Notes: generated by a model from the letters alone, not told the origin. Counted from the first letter of the stretch, positions 24,969 to 33,764 are shown. The stretch is 64,000 nucleotides of DNA from Prosthecomicrobium sp. N25 (GCF_037203705.1 NZ_JBBCAT010000001.1:3073418-3137417), one strand, 5' to 3'. Numbers and translations are program-made.

Positions 24969-25903
24969 CAGCGCACCCGGATTCGCGGGTCGACCACGAT
25001 GTAGAGGAGGTCGATCGCCAGGTTGACGACCACCACGCACAGCGCGAACACGATGATACCGCCCTGGATCACCGCGTAGTCCCGCTCCGCGATGGCGCCG
25101 ATCAGGAGCGTGCCGAGCCCCGGCCGATTGAACACCAGCTCGACCGCGACCGACCCCGACAGGGTGGCGAGCAGGCTGATGCCGAGCCCGGTGGTGAGCG
25201 GCAGGAGCGCGTTGCGCAGCGCGTGCCGGTAGATCACCCGCGGCTCGCGGGCGCCCTTGGCCCGGGCGGTGCGCACATAGTCCTTGCCGAACACCTCGAG
25301 AAGCGACGTCCGCGTGAGCTTGCTCATGAAAGCCGACTTCAGGAACGCGAGCGTCAGGGCCGGCAGGACGATGTGGTACATCCGGTTGCCGAAGTCGGTG
25401 CCGCCGCCGTTGATCGGAAACCAGCCGAGGTTGAGCGAGAAGACGATGAGCAGCACGGCGCCGAGATAGAAATCCGGCACCGCGTAGCCGATCAGCGAAT
25501 AGAGGCGCACCCCGGAATCCGCCAGGCCGTTGCGGTGGGTCGCCGCCAGCACCCCGAGCGGGATCCCGGCGAGGAGGCCCATGAGCGTCGCCACGAGGGT
25601 GAGCTCGACCGTGTAGGGCAGGTTGTGGGCGATCAGCTCGACAACAGGCCGATTGTGGATCAGCGACTTGCCGAGATCGAGCGAGAGGACGCCCTTCAGG
25701 AAGTTCAGGTACTGCTGCCAGAGCGGCACGTTGAGCCCGAACTTCTCCCGATAGGCGGCGAGCTGGTCGGGCAGCGCGTTGTCGCCGAGGGCCGCGAGCG
25801 CGGGATCCCCCGGCAGGATGCGCATGGCGACGAAGACCAGCGTGAGGACGAGGAAGACCGTCGGCACGGCATCGACGAGACGCCAGAACAGATAGCGGGC
25901 CAT
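24968..25903 (-). CDS. dipeptide-type ABC transporter permease (DppB-like)
   Basis: A 311-residue inner-membrane permease of the DppB/OppB type with about six helices. The N-terminus MARYLFWRLVDAVPTVFLVL is typical, followed by LPGDPA and the long periplasmic stretch before the second helix. The EAA loop is DYVRTARAKGAREPRVIYRHA. The start at 25903 puts the family N-terminus first. The solute-binding gene lies 23 bases upstream in the same operon. Confidence 0.94.
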   Translation of the reverse strand: MARYLFWRLVDAVPTVFLVLTLVFVAMRILPGDPALAALGDNALPDQLAAYREKFGLNVPLWQQYLNFLKGVLSLDLGKSLIHNRPVVELIAHNLPYTVELTLVATLMGLLAGIPLGVLAATHRNGLADSGVRLYSLIGYAVPDFYLGAVLLIVFSLNLGWFPINGGGTDFGNRMYHIVLPALTLAFLKSAFMSKLTRTSLLEVFGKDYVRTARAKGAREPRVIYRHALRNALLPLTTGLGISLLATLSGSVAVELVFNRPGLGTLLIGAIAERDYAVIQGGIIVFALCVVVVNLAIDLLYIVVDPRIRVR

Positions 25904-25926
25904 GCCGAGGGTCCCCTCCCGTCCGC

Positions 25927-27522
25927 TCAGGCGGTCTTCGTGGCGCGGTGGAAGCGCCAGCGCGCGTAGCCGCCCTTGACCGGGTAGCCGAGCTCGACGT
26001 TCGCCCGCCGCGCCACCGTGAAGGAGAGCGTCGACAGGCCGATCAGCGGCAGGTCGCGCAGGACCTGGAGCTCGATCTGCCGGCAGAGCGCGTCGTATTC
26101 CTTGAAGCTCGTCGCCGCGAGCGCCTTGTCCAGCAGGCCGTCGATGCCCGGCATGACCACGCCGTAGTGGCTGTAGTTGCCGCCGCCGTTGCCGTCCGAC
26201 TTCACCTCCGAGGCCGCCGCCAGCTGCTGGAAATAGAGCTGGGTCGGGATCGGCGGATAGCTCGAGGAATGCATCGCCAGCGTGTTCTTGTCCGACCGGT
26301 TGTCGGCATGGTAGGCGGTGTGGTCGCCGATTTTCAGGTCCATGTTGAAGCCGGCAAGCCGGAGCTGCTCCTGCACGATGAGCATCGTCGAGGCGTAGTC
26401 CTCGCGCTTGGAGCAGAGCGCCGTGAAGCTGATCCCGTTCGGGAAGCCCGCCTCGGCCAGGAGCGCCTTCGCCTTCTTCGGATCGTAGGGGTAGCGCAGC
26501 TCCTCGGGCAGTTGCTCGGCCGTGAAGCCGCCGGGGAAGTTGGCGGGCTGCAGATTGGCGAGCACGCCGCCCATCGGGGCGAGCGCCTCGGCGACGGCCT
26601 TGCGGTCGATCGCGTGGATGAGCGCCTGCCGGACCTTGAGCTTGTCGAAGGGCGGGCGGGTCAGGTTGACGTGAAGCGTGTTGAACGAGCCGGGCGCGGT
26701 CATGTCCATCTTCAACGTCGGGTCGCGCTGCAGCATGGACTGCACCCAGCCGGGCGCCCGCACGGCTTCCATCATGTCGATCTTGCCGGACAGCAGCGCC
26801 AGCGTGCGCGCGGTCGTGTCGGCGATGTAGAGGCACTCCACGTTGGCGATCTTGGCCTTCGGGCCCCAGTAGCCGTCGTGCCGCTTCAGGTAGACGCCGC
26901 CGTTGGGGTCGAACTTGACGAGCTCGTAGGGGCCCGTGCCGACGGCGTCGGTCGCGAAGGCCTCGCCCATCTTCTCGGCCGCCTTGCGGGAGACGATCGA
27001 CGTGTTGTTGAAGAAGACCGTGGTGCCGAGGAAGTTGGCGTCCGGGCTCTTCAGCCGGATGGTGACCTGATAGGGGCCGTCCGCGGCGATGCTCTCCACG
27101 TTCGCCAGGATGGTGGTGTTCGTCCCGGTCTTCTTGGCGCGCTCGTAGGAGTAGACGACGTCGTCGGACGTCATCTCGCCGTAGCCCTTGTGGAACTGGA
27201 CGCCCTCGCGCAGCTTGAAGCGCCAGACCTTGGCGTCCTCGGAGACTTCCCACTTGGTCGCGAGCGTCGGCAGGTACTCCTCGGGCTTCAGCGCGAAGGT
27301 GCCGTCCTCGGGCCGGACGAGCTGCTCGTAGATCTGCTCCGTCGCCCAGTTGTCCGAACCCTGCGTGGTCAGGTTCGGGTCCGAGTGGCGCGGCTTGCCC
27401 GCCGCGATGCCGATGCGGATGACGTCCTTCTCCTGCGCCTCGGCGGGCCCCAGCCCGGCCGCGCCGGCGGCTGCGGCGGCCGCGCCGAGTTTCATCACGC
27501 TGCGGCGGTCCAGTCTCATCAT
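25927..27522 (-). CDS. ABC transporter solute-binding protein, SBP_bac_5 family
   Basis: A 531-residue periplasmic binding protein of the dipeptide/oligopeptide family (cluster C). The N-terminus MMRLDRRSVMKLGAAAAAAG contains a twin-arginine-like RRSVMK motif before the hydrophobic stretch, so export may use Tat. The body shows the family pattern: LATKWEVSEDAKVWRFKLRE then GVQFHKG, followed by DAVGTGPYELVKFDPNG. Family members bind peptides, sugars, aldonates, nickel or opines. Co-transcription with an enolase-superfamily gene suggests a carboxylic-acid or sugar-acid ligand here, which is an inference. Confidence 0.92.
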   Translation of the reverse strand: MMRLDRRSVMKLGAAAAAAGAAGLGPAEAQEKDVIRIGIAAGKPRHSDPNLTTQGSDNWATEQIYEQLVRPEDGTFALKPEEYLPTLATKWEVSEDAKVWRFKLREGVQFHKGYGEMTSDDVVYSYERAKKTGTNTTILANVESIAADGPYQVTIRLKSPDANFLGTTVFFNNTSIVSRKAAEKMGEAFATDAVGTGPYELVKFDPNGGVYLKRHDGYWGPKAKIANVECLYIADTTARTLALLSGKIDMMEAVRAPGWVQSMLQRDPTLKMDMTAPGSFNTLHVNLTRPPFDKLKVRQALIHAIDRKAVAEALAPMGGVLANLQPANFPGGFTAEQLPEELRYPYDPKKAKALLAEAGFPNGISFTALCSKREDYASTMLIVQEQLRLAGFNMDLKIGDHTAYHADNRSDKNTLAMHSSSYPPIPTQLYFQQLAAASEVKSDGNGGGNYSHYGVVMPGIDGLLDKALAATSFKEYDALCRQIELQVLRDLPLIGLSTLSFTVARRANVELGYPVKGGYARWRFHRATKTA

Positions 27523-27635
27523 CGCGGCTTCCTCCCTGTACGTCCGTTCTTCGTCTTCGCGTCCCGACGAGTCGGCGGGGCCGCCGCCCGGATCGAGGCG
27601 TCCGGTCTCGGCGATCCCGGCGCGGCCGGGGATCG

Positions 27636-28748
27636 TCAGATCCTCTTGCGGATCTCGTCCTCGTTCACCTCCATGCCGAGCCCGGGCCCGTCCGGAACGC
27701 GGAAGCGGCCGTTGTCGGGCTTCGGGATCGAGCGGAAGCCGGCGTCCATCCGCCCTCCCGCGTCGGCGAACTCGGCCGGCTTGGTGAGGTGCATGATGGT
27801 GGCCAGCACATGGAGATTGGCGAGGTTGCCGATGGTCGGCTGCGTCTGGTGCGGCACCAGCTCGACCCCGTGGGCGTAGCAGATCGCGGCGCACTGCATG
27901 AGCCCGGTGATGCCGCCCATCTTGACGATGTCCGGCTGCACCATGCGGACGCCGGCCTCGACCATGTCGACGAGCGCCTGGACCGTGTAGGTTTGCTCGG
28001 CCGCCGAGACCGTGATGTCGAGCCGCTGGGCGACCTCGCCCATGGCGCGCACGTCGTAGTGCTGGACCGGCTCCTCGAACCAGATGTAGCCGAGCTCTTC
28101 GAGCGCGCGGCCGACCCGGATGGCGCCGCCGACCGAGTACTGGTTGTTCGCGTCGAAGGCGAGCGGGAAGTCGTCGCCCACCAGCTTGCGGACCGCCTTC
28201 GCCTTGGCGATGTCGCCGGGGATGTCCTCGTCCTGCCGGGTGCGGTCGCCGTCCCAGCGGATCTTGATGGCCGCCGGGTTCTCCTTGCGCCAGCGCGCCT
28301 CCACGACGCGCACGGTCTCGTCGACGGTCCGCCCCGCATTGCCGCCGATCGAGGCGTAGTAGGGGATCTCCTTCCGCCAGGCGCCGCCGAGCAGCTTCCA
28401 GACCGGCAGGCCGAGCGCCTTGCCCTTGATGTCCCAGAGCGCGATGTCGACCGCCGCGAGCGCGCCGGTGAGCGCGCCCTCCGGGCCGAGCTTGATGTGT
28501 CTGTGGAAGAGCCGGTCGTACAGGACGGCGTGGTCGAGGGCGTCGGCGCCGACCAGCGCGGGCGCGAGGTCCCGCTCGACGATGCCGAGCGAATGCAGGC
28601 CGCCCTGCATGGGCGAGGCTTCGCCCCAGCCGGCGACGCCGTCCTCGGTGGTGATCTTGACGAGCGCGCTGCGGCGGCCCGGCGGGTCTCCGGAAGCCCA
28701 GGTGACCTGCATCGCCTCGACCGACTTGATGCGCGTGCTGGCGGCCAA
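27636..28748 (-). CDS. enolase-superfamily enzyme (mandelate racemase/muconate lactonizing type)
   Basis: A 370-residue enzyme with the N-terminal capping domain and C-terminal barrel of the superfamily. Metal ligands are Asp199 (LAFDANNQY), Glu225 (WFEEP) and Glu251 (SAAEQTY). The likely bases are Lys162/Arg164 (IKIRWDG) and the His300-Asp273 pair (VPHQTQ, QPDIVKMGG). This set fits acid-sugar dehydratases or racemases. The start is TTG at 28748, preceded by AGGAGGGAGG; no better ATG exists. It heads the ABC importer operon, and its leader holds a LacI-type site (28971-28986) and several inverted repeats. Confidence 0.9.
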   Translation of the reverse strand: MAASTRIKSVEAMQVTWASGDPPGRRSALVKITTEDGVAGWGEASPMQGGLHSLGIVERDLAPALVGADALDHAVLYDRLFHRHIKLGPEGALTGALAAVDIALWDIKGKALGLPVWKLLGGAWRKEIPYYASIGGNAGRTVDETVRVVEARWRKENPAAIKIRWDGDRTRQDEDIPGDIAKAKAVRKLVGDDFPLAFDANNQYSVGGAIRVGRALEELGYIWFEEPVQHYDVRAMGEVAQRLDITVSAAEQTYTVQALVDMVEAGVRMVQPDIVKMGGITGLMQCAAICYAHGVELVPHQTQPTIGNLANLHVLATIMHLTKPAEFADAGGRMDAGFRSIPKPDNGRFRVPDGPGLGMEVNEDEIRKRI

Positions 28749-28771
28749 CGGCCCCTCCCTCCTGCAGCGCC

Positions 28772-28824
28772 CCTCAAGGCTTGAGGTGCGCACCTCGACC
28801 TCCACGGGGCGGATGGCCCCGTGG
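28772..28824 (-). promoter_or_regulatory. cluster of three inverted repeats in the leader of the enolase-superfamily operon
   Basis: Three perfect dyads lie 24-76 bases before the TTG start: CCTCAAG-G-CTTGAGG (28772-28786), GAGGTGCGCACCTC (28783-28796, sharing four bases with the first) and CCACGGGGC-GGATG-GCCCCGTGG (28802-28824). The last can form a strong RNA hairpin. The overlap of the first two means both cannot form at once. Confidence 0.4.
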
Positions 28825-28970
28825 GCGCCGGCAAGCCGCGCCACCTGGGCGCATCCGGTCCCGGTCGTCTGTCGTGCCGGCCGAAGGTTGTTCCCCCGTG
28901 CGCGGCGCGTTGCGGCGTTTCCCCTGGCGGCCGGCGGGGATACCGTCAGCCTCGGATCACCATAACGGCT

Positions 28971-28986
28971 CTGCATCCGCATGCAA
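28971..28986. promoter_or_regulatory. LacI-type operator copy before the enolase-superfamily operon
   Basis: CTGCATCCGCATGCAA differs at two positions from the perfect palindrome at 32335-32350. It lies about 220 bases before the start codon at 28748, in the 267-base gap after the MaoC-like gene, so an internal promoter is plausible here. Confidence 0.6.
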
Positions 28987-29015
28987 GCGGAACCGCACGG
29001 TCCCGCCCCGCATGC

Positions 29016-29825
29016 CTAGCCTGCGTAGACCTGCAGGCGCCGGTGCCGGGAGACTACATTCCCGTCCGCGAATACGACTTCGTCCGTCTCCCCGTAGTGC
29101 TTGCCCTTCCGTTCATATTCGTCGCTGACGATGCTCGACGTGCCGAAGCGGGCCCCGGGACGGACCGGAGCGTAGTGCCGCGTCTCGCAGGAGACCAGCA
29201 CGACCGGGCCGGGGAAGCGGAAGCTGCCGTAGACCTCGCCCATCGCCCGTCGCATCAGGAGGCCGGAATGGACGAGGGTTTCCCGGCGATAGATGGGGTG
29301 GGTTTCGTCGAAGGCCGCCAGGGATTCCAGCCATTCCGCCTCGGTCAGTACGCTCTGGGCCGTGCCCCCGCGCATGCCTTTCCGCCAGCCGCCGGGCCCG
29401 ATCTCCGGCCGCGGGTCGGGGACCCGCAGAAGCGGCCAGTCGGCTGCGAGAGGCGCAGGCTCGGCCACGTCAGGCAGGTCGATCCACCCGCTCGCCGCCG
29501 TCTCGCCCTCCGCATCCCGCAGGGCGAGCTCCGACCGCACCCGCCCCGCCCCGGCGACCAGCGGCCCGGCCTCGATCGTCACCTCGTCGCCGTTGTAGAC
29601 CGGCCGGCGGAATCGCGCCCCGATCCCGCCCCGGGCCGCCCAGTCGAGCCCCCAGGCCTCGATCGCGACCCGGCTGAAATGGCCGTACAGGAACGCCCCG
29701 GGCACCAGGGCGGCGCGGTACCCCATGGCCCTCGCCACCGCGTCGTCATGCACCGACCCGCGGTAGCGGGGTGAGTCGTCGAGGCGGATGGTCAGGCGGC
29801 GGCTTTGCGGGAAGGACGCGGTCAT
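29016..29825 (-). CDS. MaoC-like hydratase with two hotdog-type halves
   Basis: A 269-residue protein resembling MaoC-like/acyl dehydratases. The N-terminal half has SVHDDAVARAMGYRAALVPG, similar to the usual hydratase-motif region, and a strand pattern ending in VYNGDEVTIEAG. The C-terminal half (about 150-269) carries a second hotdog-like pattern (ETRHYAPVRPGARFGTSSIV). Expected role: reversible hydration of an enoyl-CoA. The ATG at 29825 was chosen because GAGGAG is nine bases upstream; an ATG at 29834 has no room for a ribosome-binding site. It directly follows the CoA-transferase gene, so both probably act on the same CoA ester. Confidence 0.75.
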   Translation of the reverse strand: MTASFPQSRRLTIRLDDSPRYRGSVHDDAVARAMGYRAALVPGAFLYGHFSRVAIEAWGLDWAARGGIGARFRRPVYNGDEVTIEAGPLVAGAGRVRSELALRDAEGETAASGWIDLPDVAEPAPLAADWPLLRVPDPRPEIGPGGWRKGMRGGTAQSVLTEAEWLESLAAFDETHPIYRRETLVHSGLLMRRAMGEVYGSFRFPGPVVLVSCETRHYAPVRPGARFGTSSIVSDEYERKGKHYGETDEVVFADGNVVSRHRRLQVYAG

Positions 29826-29838
29826 GGGCTCCATCTCC

Positions 29839-32220
29839 TCAGGCCCCCGGCAACGGCCAGGTGGTGACCGCTCCCGCGGCCTCCGCGCGGGCGATCGTCT
29901 CGGGCGGGAGCCCGAGGATATCCCTGAGAACCGTCCCGTTGTCGGCCCCGAAGGGCGGGGCATGCCGCCGCTGCCCGCCGGGGGTGAGGCTGAGGTGCAG
30001 GGGCAGCCCGGGATGCGGATGCCGCCCCGCGTCCGGGTGCTCCAGCCAGGTGTAGAAGCCCCGGTGGGCTAGGTATTCCGAGCGCGCGAGGTCGGACGGC
30101 GTCATGACCGGCGCCGCCGGCACCCCGGCCGCCTGCAGGAGGTCCGCCGCCTCGTGCTTGTCGCGCCCGCGCGTCCAGTCGGCAAGGAGGGCGGAAATCG
30201 TATCCTCGTTCGCCCGCCGTGCCTCGAGGCTCGCGAAGCGGGGATCGTCGCCGAGTTCCGGCCGGCCGATGGCGGCCGCCAGGGTGCGCCATTCCGAGTC
30301 CGAGCGCGCCGCGATCACCATCCACTCGTCCTCGCCCCGGGTCGGGAAGGCGTCGTGCGGCACCGCATGGGGCGAGCGGTTGCCCCGCCGCGGCGGATCC
30401 TCCCCGGTCTCGATCGCCGCCAGGATCTCCGCCCCGATGAACTGCATGGCCGCCTCCACCTGCGGGATCTCGACCGCCTGCCCCTGCCCGGTCCGCTGGC
30501 GGTGAAGGAGCGCCGTCAGGATCGCGGCGGCTGTGTTGAAGCCGCCGATCGGGTCGAGATACGAGGGGCCGGTCGTCTCCGGCTGGCCCCCTTCGTAGCC
30601 GATCAGGCTGGACATGCCGGTCGCCATCTCCATGGTCGGCCCGAGCGCGGCATAGCCCGACATGGGACCGGTCTTGCCGAAGGCCGGCAGCTCCGCGACC
30701 ACGATCTCCGGGCGCACCGCCTTCAGTCCGTCGTAGTCGAGCCCGAACTTGCGCAAGGTTCCGGGCCGGAAGTTGCAGAGGATCACGTCCGACCGCGCCG
30801 CGAGATCGCGCAAGATCGTGCGCCCCTCCTCGGTCTTCAGGTCGAGGATGCAGGAGAGCTTGTTGACGTTTTGGGAATTGAACAGGAACGACCGGTCGAA
30901 CGGCCGCTCGCCGGCAACACCGTCCGGGAAGTTGACCGGGTTCGGCGCGTCCTTGTTGAGCCGCCAGGAATTCACCCGGTTGGGCGATTCCACATGGATC
31001 GACTCCGCGCCCAGGAAAGCGAGGACCCGCCCCGCCATCGGACCCGCCCAGGCGGTCGCCACCTCGACGACCCGCAGCCCGGCCAGCGGCCCGCGTCCGG
31101 GCGAGCCCGGCGCGATCCGCGGCGCCCCGCCGGCCTCGGGCGCCTCCGCCGGAACCCCGGTTTCCCCGAGCCCGGGGGCGCCCCGCTCGACCCGGCGCGG
31201 CGTCGCCCCGAAGCGGTAGGCCGGCCCGAGGATGCGCCGGCCGTCCGCCAGGAATTCCCAGTATCCGCGGCTGTCCAGGTGCCGGTTGCGGCCGAGTTCG
31301 GCGAGGCCGAAGGACTTCGCCGCGATCACCTCGGCCCGCTGCAGCCGGTCGACCAGGTCCTCGGCCTCCCATCCGGCGACGCGCTCCTGGATGATCGCGA
31401 AAAGCGCCGCCCAGTTGTCCCGGCGAACGGCGGGGTCGGCGAAGCGGGGGTCGGCCTCCAGGTCCTCGAGGCCGAGCGTCCGGCACACCGCCGTCCAGCG
31501 GTGGTTGTAGATCCAGATGCAGACCCAGCCGTCGTGGCAGAGCACCTGGCCCGCCGGGATGTTCAGGTCCGCCCGGCTGCGCAGCGTCCCGTTGTAGATG
31601 TGCTGCATCACATAGGGAAAGCACATGGCCGCCGCCGTCTCGGCCTCGTCGACGGCGACATGCTGCCCCCGCCCGAGCGCCGGCCTCGCGAGCAGCGCCG
31701 CCGCCGCCCCCACATAGGCCGCGAGCCCCGCCGCGAAGCTCGCCCGCGCGCCGGAGCCGTAGAGCGGCTCCCGCCCGTGGGCGCCGTTGTTGAACATCAT
31801 GCCCGAGAGGGCCTGGAGCACGATCTCCGGCCCTTTCCAGCCCGCGAGCGGACCGTCCGTTCCGAACGGACTGACCCGCACCGTCACGCTGTCGGGATTG
31901 AGACGGGCGACATCCCGGTCGGACAGGTCGCCCGGCAGCACCACCACGTCCGCCTCGCCGAGAAGGCGGTCGAGCCGTGCCCGGTCCTCCGGGGCGGCCC
32001 GGTCGAGGACGACGGAACGCTTGCCCGTATTCAGATGACGGAAGAGGAGCGACGAACCGTCGGCCCGCGACAGGGGGGCGGCGCGGCGCAGCGGCGATCC
32101 GCTGGGTCCCTCGACCAGCACCACATCGGCCCCATGATCGGCAAAAATACGGGTGCAGAATTGACCCGCAATCGAGTCGGAAAGATCGAGAATCCGCAGT
32201 CCCGCCAGGGCCGAGTCCAA
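29839..32220 (-). CDS. tandem CaiB/BaiF family (class III) CoA-transferase
   Basis: A 793-residue protein made of two consecutive CaiB/BaiF-type halves. The N-half (about 1-390) starts LAGLRILDLSDSIAGQFCTR and has GRGQHVAVDEAETAAAM. The C-half (about 410-793) starts LAGLRVVEVATAWAGPMAGR and has GQGQAVEIPQVEAAM. The family moves CoA between carboxylic acids in the cytosol. The start is TTG at 32220 with GGGAGG eight bases upstream. A longer frame would run through the operator palindrome and was rejected. The MaoC-like gene follows 13 bases downstream; a LacI regulator is divergent. Confidence 0.87.
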   Translation of the reverse strand: MDSALAGLRILDLSDSIAGQFCTRIFADHGADVVLVEGPSGSPLRRAAPLSRADGSSLLFRHLNTGKRSVVLDRAAPEDRARLDRLLGEADVVVLPGDLSDRDVARLNPDSVTVRVSPFGTDGPLAGWKGPEIVLQALSGMMFNNGAHGREPLYGSGARASFAAGLAAYVGAAAALLARPALGRGQHVAVDEAETAAAMCFPYVMQHIYNGTLRSRADLNIPAGQVLCHDGWVCIWIYNHRWTAVCRTLGLEDLEADPRFADPAVRRDNWAALFAIIQERVAGWEAEDLVDRLQRAEVIAAKSFGLAELGRNRHLDSRGYWEFLADGRRILGPAYRFGATPRRVERGAPGLGETGVPAEAPEAGGAPRIAPGSPGRGPLAGLRVVEVATAWAGPMAGRVLAFLGAESIHVESPNRVNSWRLNKDAPNPVNFPDGVAGERPFDRSFLFNSQNVNKLSCILDLKTEEGRTILRDLAARSDVILCNFRPGTLRKFGLDYDGLKAVRPEIVVAELPAFGKTGPMSGYAALGPTMEMATGMSSLIGYEGGQPETTGPSYLDPIGGFNTAAAILTALLHRQRTGQGQAVEIPQVEAAMQFIGAEILAAIETGEDPPRRGNRSPHAVPHDAFPTRGEDEWMVIAARSDSEWRTLAAAIGRPELGDDPRFASLEARRANEDTISALLADWTRGRDKHEAADLLQAAGVPAAPVMTPSDLARSEYLAHRGFYTWLEHPDAGRHPHPGLPLHLSLTPGGQRRHAPPFGADNGTVLRDILGLPPETIARAEAAGAVTTWPLPGA

Positions 32221-32334
32221 GATTTCGTCCTCCCGTTTCCGCGCTCGGGCGCGAGGGGCCGCCCAAGGCCCCGTCGCCTCCGGTCCGTCATCGGAGGGTG
32301 CGGCCCGTTGGTCTCGCCGGAAGGCTAGAGACCA

Positions 32335-32350
32335 TTGCATCCGGATGCAA
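32335..32350. promoter_or_regulatory. perfect LacI-type operator palindrome
   Basis: TTGCATCCGGATGCAA is a perfect 16-bp palindrome with a central CpG, the form typical of LacI/GalR operators. It lies in the 208-base divergent region between the CoA-transferase gene (start 32220) and the LacI-family gene (start 32429). A copy with two changes precedes the enolase-superfamily operon. Confidence 0.75.
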
Positions 32351-32428
32351 GCCATCGCCGCCTGGCCTTGCCGCGCGCCGCCGCGCCCTGCTATGACGCA
32401 ACCGGAACCTGGAGCTTGCGGGTGGCAC

Positions 32429-33445
32429 ATGAGCGTGAGTGACGGCGGCAAGGCGATGACGGCACGCGAGCTCGCCAGACTGCTGGGCGTCAGCCAATCA
32501 GCCGTATCGCGCGCCTACACGCCGGGCGCGTCCATCTCGCCGGACCTGCGCGAGCGCATCCTGTCCGCCGCCGATCGCTTCGGCTACCGCCCGAACGCCA
32601 TCGCCAGCATCCTCTCCCGCCAGCGGAGCAACATCGTCGGCCTGGTCGTCTCCGACCTGAGAAACCCGTTCTATCCCAAGCTCTTCGAGCGCCTGACGCG
32701 CCGCCTCCAGGAGCGCGGGCAGCAGACGCTGGTGTTCAACATCGCGCCCGGCAGCGACGTGAAGCAACAGCTCGCGGCCCTTCGCCAGTTCCACGTCGAC
32801 GCCCTCGTGATCGTCTCCGCGACGGTGCTCTCCGGCCTCGACCTCGCCTGGGCGGCCGAAGGCCGGCGCGCCATCCTGGTCAACCGGGTGGCCCCCGATG
32901 CCGGCCTCGCCTCGGTCACCTGCGACAACGTCGGAGGCCCGCGCGCGATCGCGGACCACTTCCATGCCCTCGGCCACCGGCGGGTGGCCTACGTGGCCGG
33001 CCTCACCGCCACCCATGTCGGTCGGGAGCGTCAGTCGGCCTTCGCCACCCGCGTGGCCGAGCTCGGCATGACCCTGTCTGCCCTCGTCCCGGGCGGCCGC
33101 TACGCCTACGAGGTGGGGCACGCCGCGGCGGTCGGGATCGCCCGGGCGGGTGGCGTCGACGCAATCTTTTTCGCCAACGATATCATGGCGTTGGGCGGTA
33201 TGGACGCGCTCCGCGAGGTCGCCGGCCTGCGCATTCCCGAGGACGTCGCCGTGGCCGGCTTCGACGACATCGACATGGCCGCCTGGCCGCACTACCGCCT
33301 GACCACCTACCGCCAGCCGGTCGACGCCATCGTGGAGCGGACCATGGCCCTCCTCGACGGGAACGACCCGCCTCCCGGCTTCGTCGACGTGGTCCCGGGC
33401 GAACTGGTCGTCCGCAATTCGACGGTCCGCGAAGCCGCCGTTTAG
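32429..33445 (+). CDS. LacI-family transcriptional regulator 1
   Basis: A 338-residue LacI/GalR regulator. The N-terminal helix-turn-helix is TARELARLLGVSQSAVSRAY with hinge region SNIVGLVVSDLRNPFYPKL. The periplasmic-binding-like core (about 65-338) includes FFANDIMALGGMDALRE and VAVAGFDDIDMA. It likely represses the divergent CoA-transferase/MaoC genes and the enolase-superfamily/ABC operon through the palindrome family TTGCATCCGGATGCAA. The ATG at 32429 has GGTGG upstream; an ATG at 32457 is a possible alternative. The effector is unknown. Confidence 0.93.
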   Translation: MSVSDGGKAMTARELARLLGVSQSAVSRAYTPGASISPDLRERILSAADRFGYRPNAIASILSRQRSNIVGLVVSDLRNPFYPKLFERLTRRLQERGQQTLVFNIAPGSDVKQQLAALRQFHVDALVIVSATVLSGLDLAWAAEGRRAILVNRVAPDAGLASVTCDNVGGPRAIADHFHALGHRRVAYVAGLTATHVGRERQSAFATRVAELGMTLSALVPGGRYAYEVGHAAAVGIARAGGVDAIFFANDIMALGGMDALREVAGLRIPEDVAVAGFDDIDMAAWPHYRLTTYRQPVDAIVERTMALLDGNDPPPGFVDVVPGELVVRNSTVREAAV

Positions 33446-33764
33446 AAGCACTCCCTCGCAATCCCCACCTTCGGAACTGCGCCCCCCCTCTCCCCCACAG
33501 TCCCGGCCGGAGCGCCGGATCCAGCGCCGTCCACCGGCCGCAGCGCTGCGGAGTCCCGCCCGCGCTGGACCTCGGATCGGCGGCGCAGAGGCGCCTTGTC
33601 CGGGGTTGCGGGCCGAGAGATGGGGCACTCGCACAGGGCGTCCCGCCCCACCGACCGGCACGCCCGGCATCCTCCCAACTCACGCTCTGAGTTGCGTACC
33701 TCAGAACTCCCTGTCATAAAGTGCCGGAACCCGGACGCCACGAGCCGGGGTCGGAGGAGACAGC
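33446..33764. other. 319-base intergenic region before the first sugar ABC operon
   Basis: I see no convincing gene here. The first 200 bases are GC-rich with imperfect dyads (GGATCCAGCGC near 33510 facing GCGCTGGACC near 33560), resembling intergenic repeat debris. The last 80 bases become less GC-rich and hold the likely promoter and operator of the downstream operon. Confidence 0.5.
33686..33720 (+). promoter_or_regulatory. candidate promoter and inverted repeat of the sugar ABC operon
   Basis: TCTGAG (33686-33691) and CTCAGA (33700-33705) form a perfect 6-bp inverted repeat with an 8-base spacer. TTGCGT (33692-33697) and CATAAA (33715-33720) are spaced 17 bases, a weak sigma-70-like promoter overlapping the repeat. 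The LacI-type regulator encoded at the end of this operon (38825) is the obvious candidate binder. Confidence 0.4.

Noticed and set aside
29822-32266. 814-residue minus-strand frame and 724-residue plus-strand frame over the CoA-transferase
   Set aside because: These are frame shadows of the CaiB-type gene, Arg/Gly/Pro-rich, with no family segments.
32221-32451. 77-residue N-terminal extension of the CoA-transferase
   Set aside because: It would translate the operator palindrome and the regulator's upstream region, has no CaiB similarity, and a TTG with a good ribosome-binding site stands at the family N-terminus.
33442-33741. Short frames in the gap before the first sugar operon
   Set aside because: They lack ribosome-binding sites and family similarity and run through repeat-like and promoter DNA.
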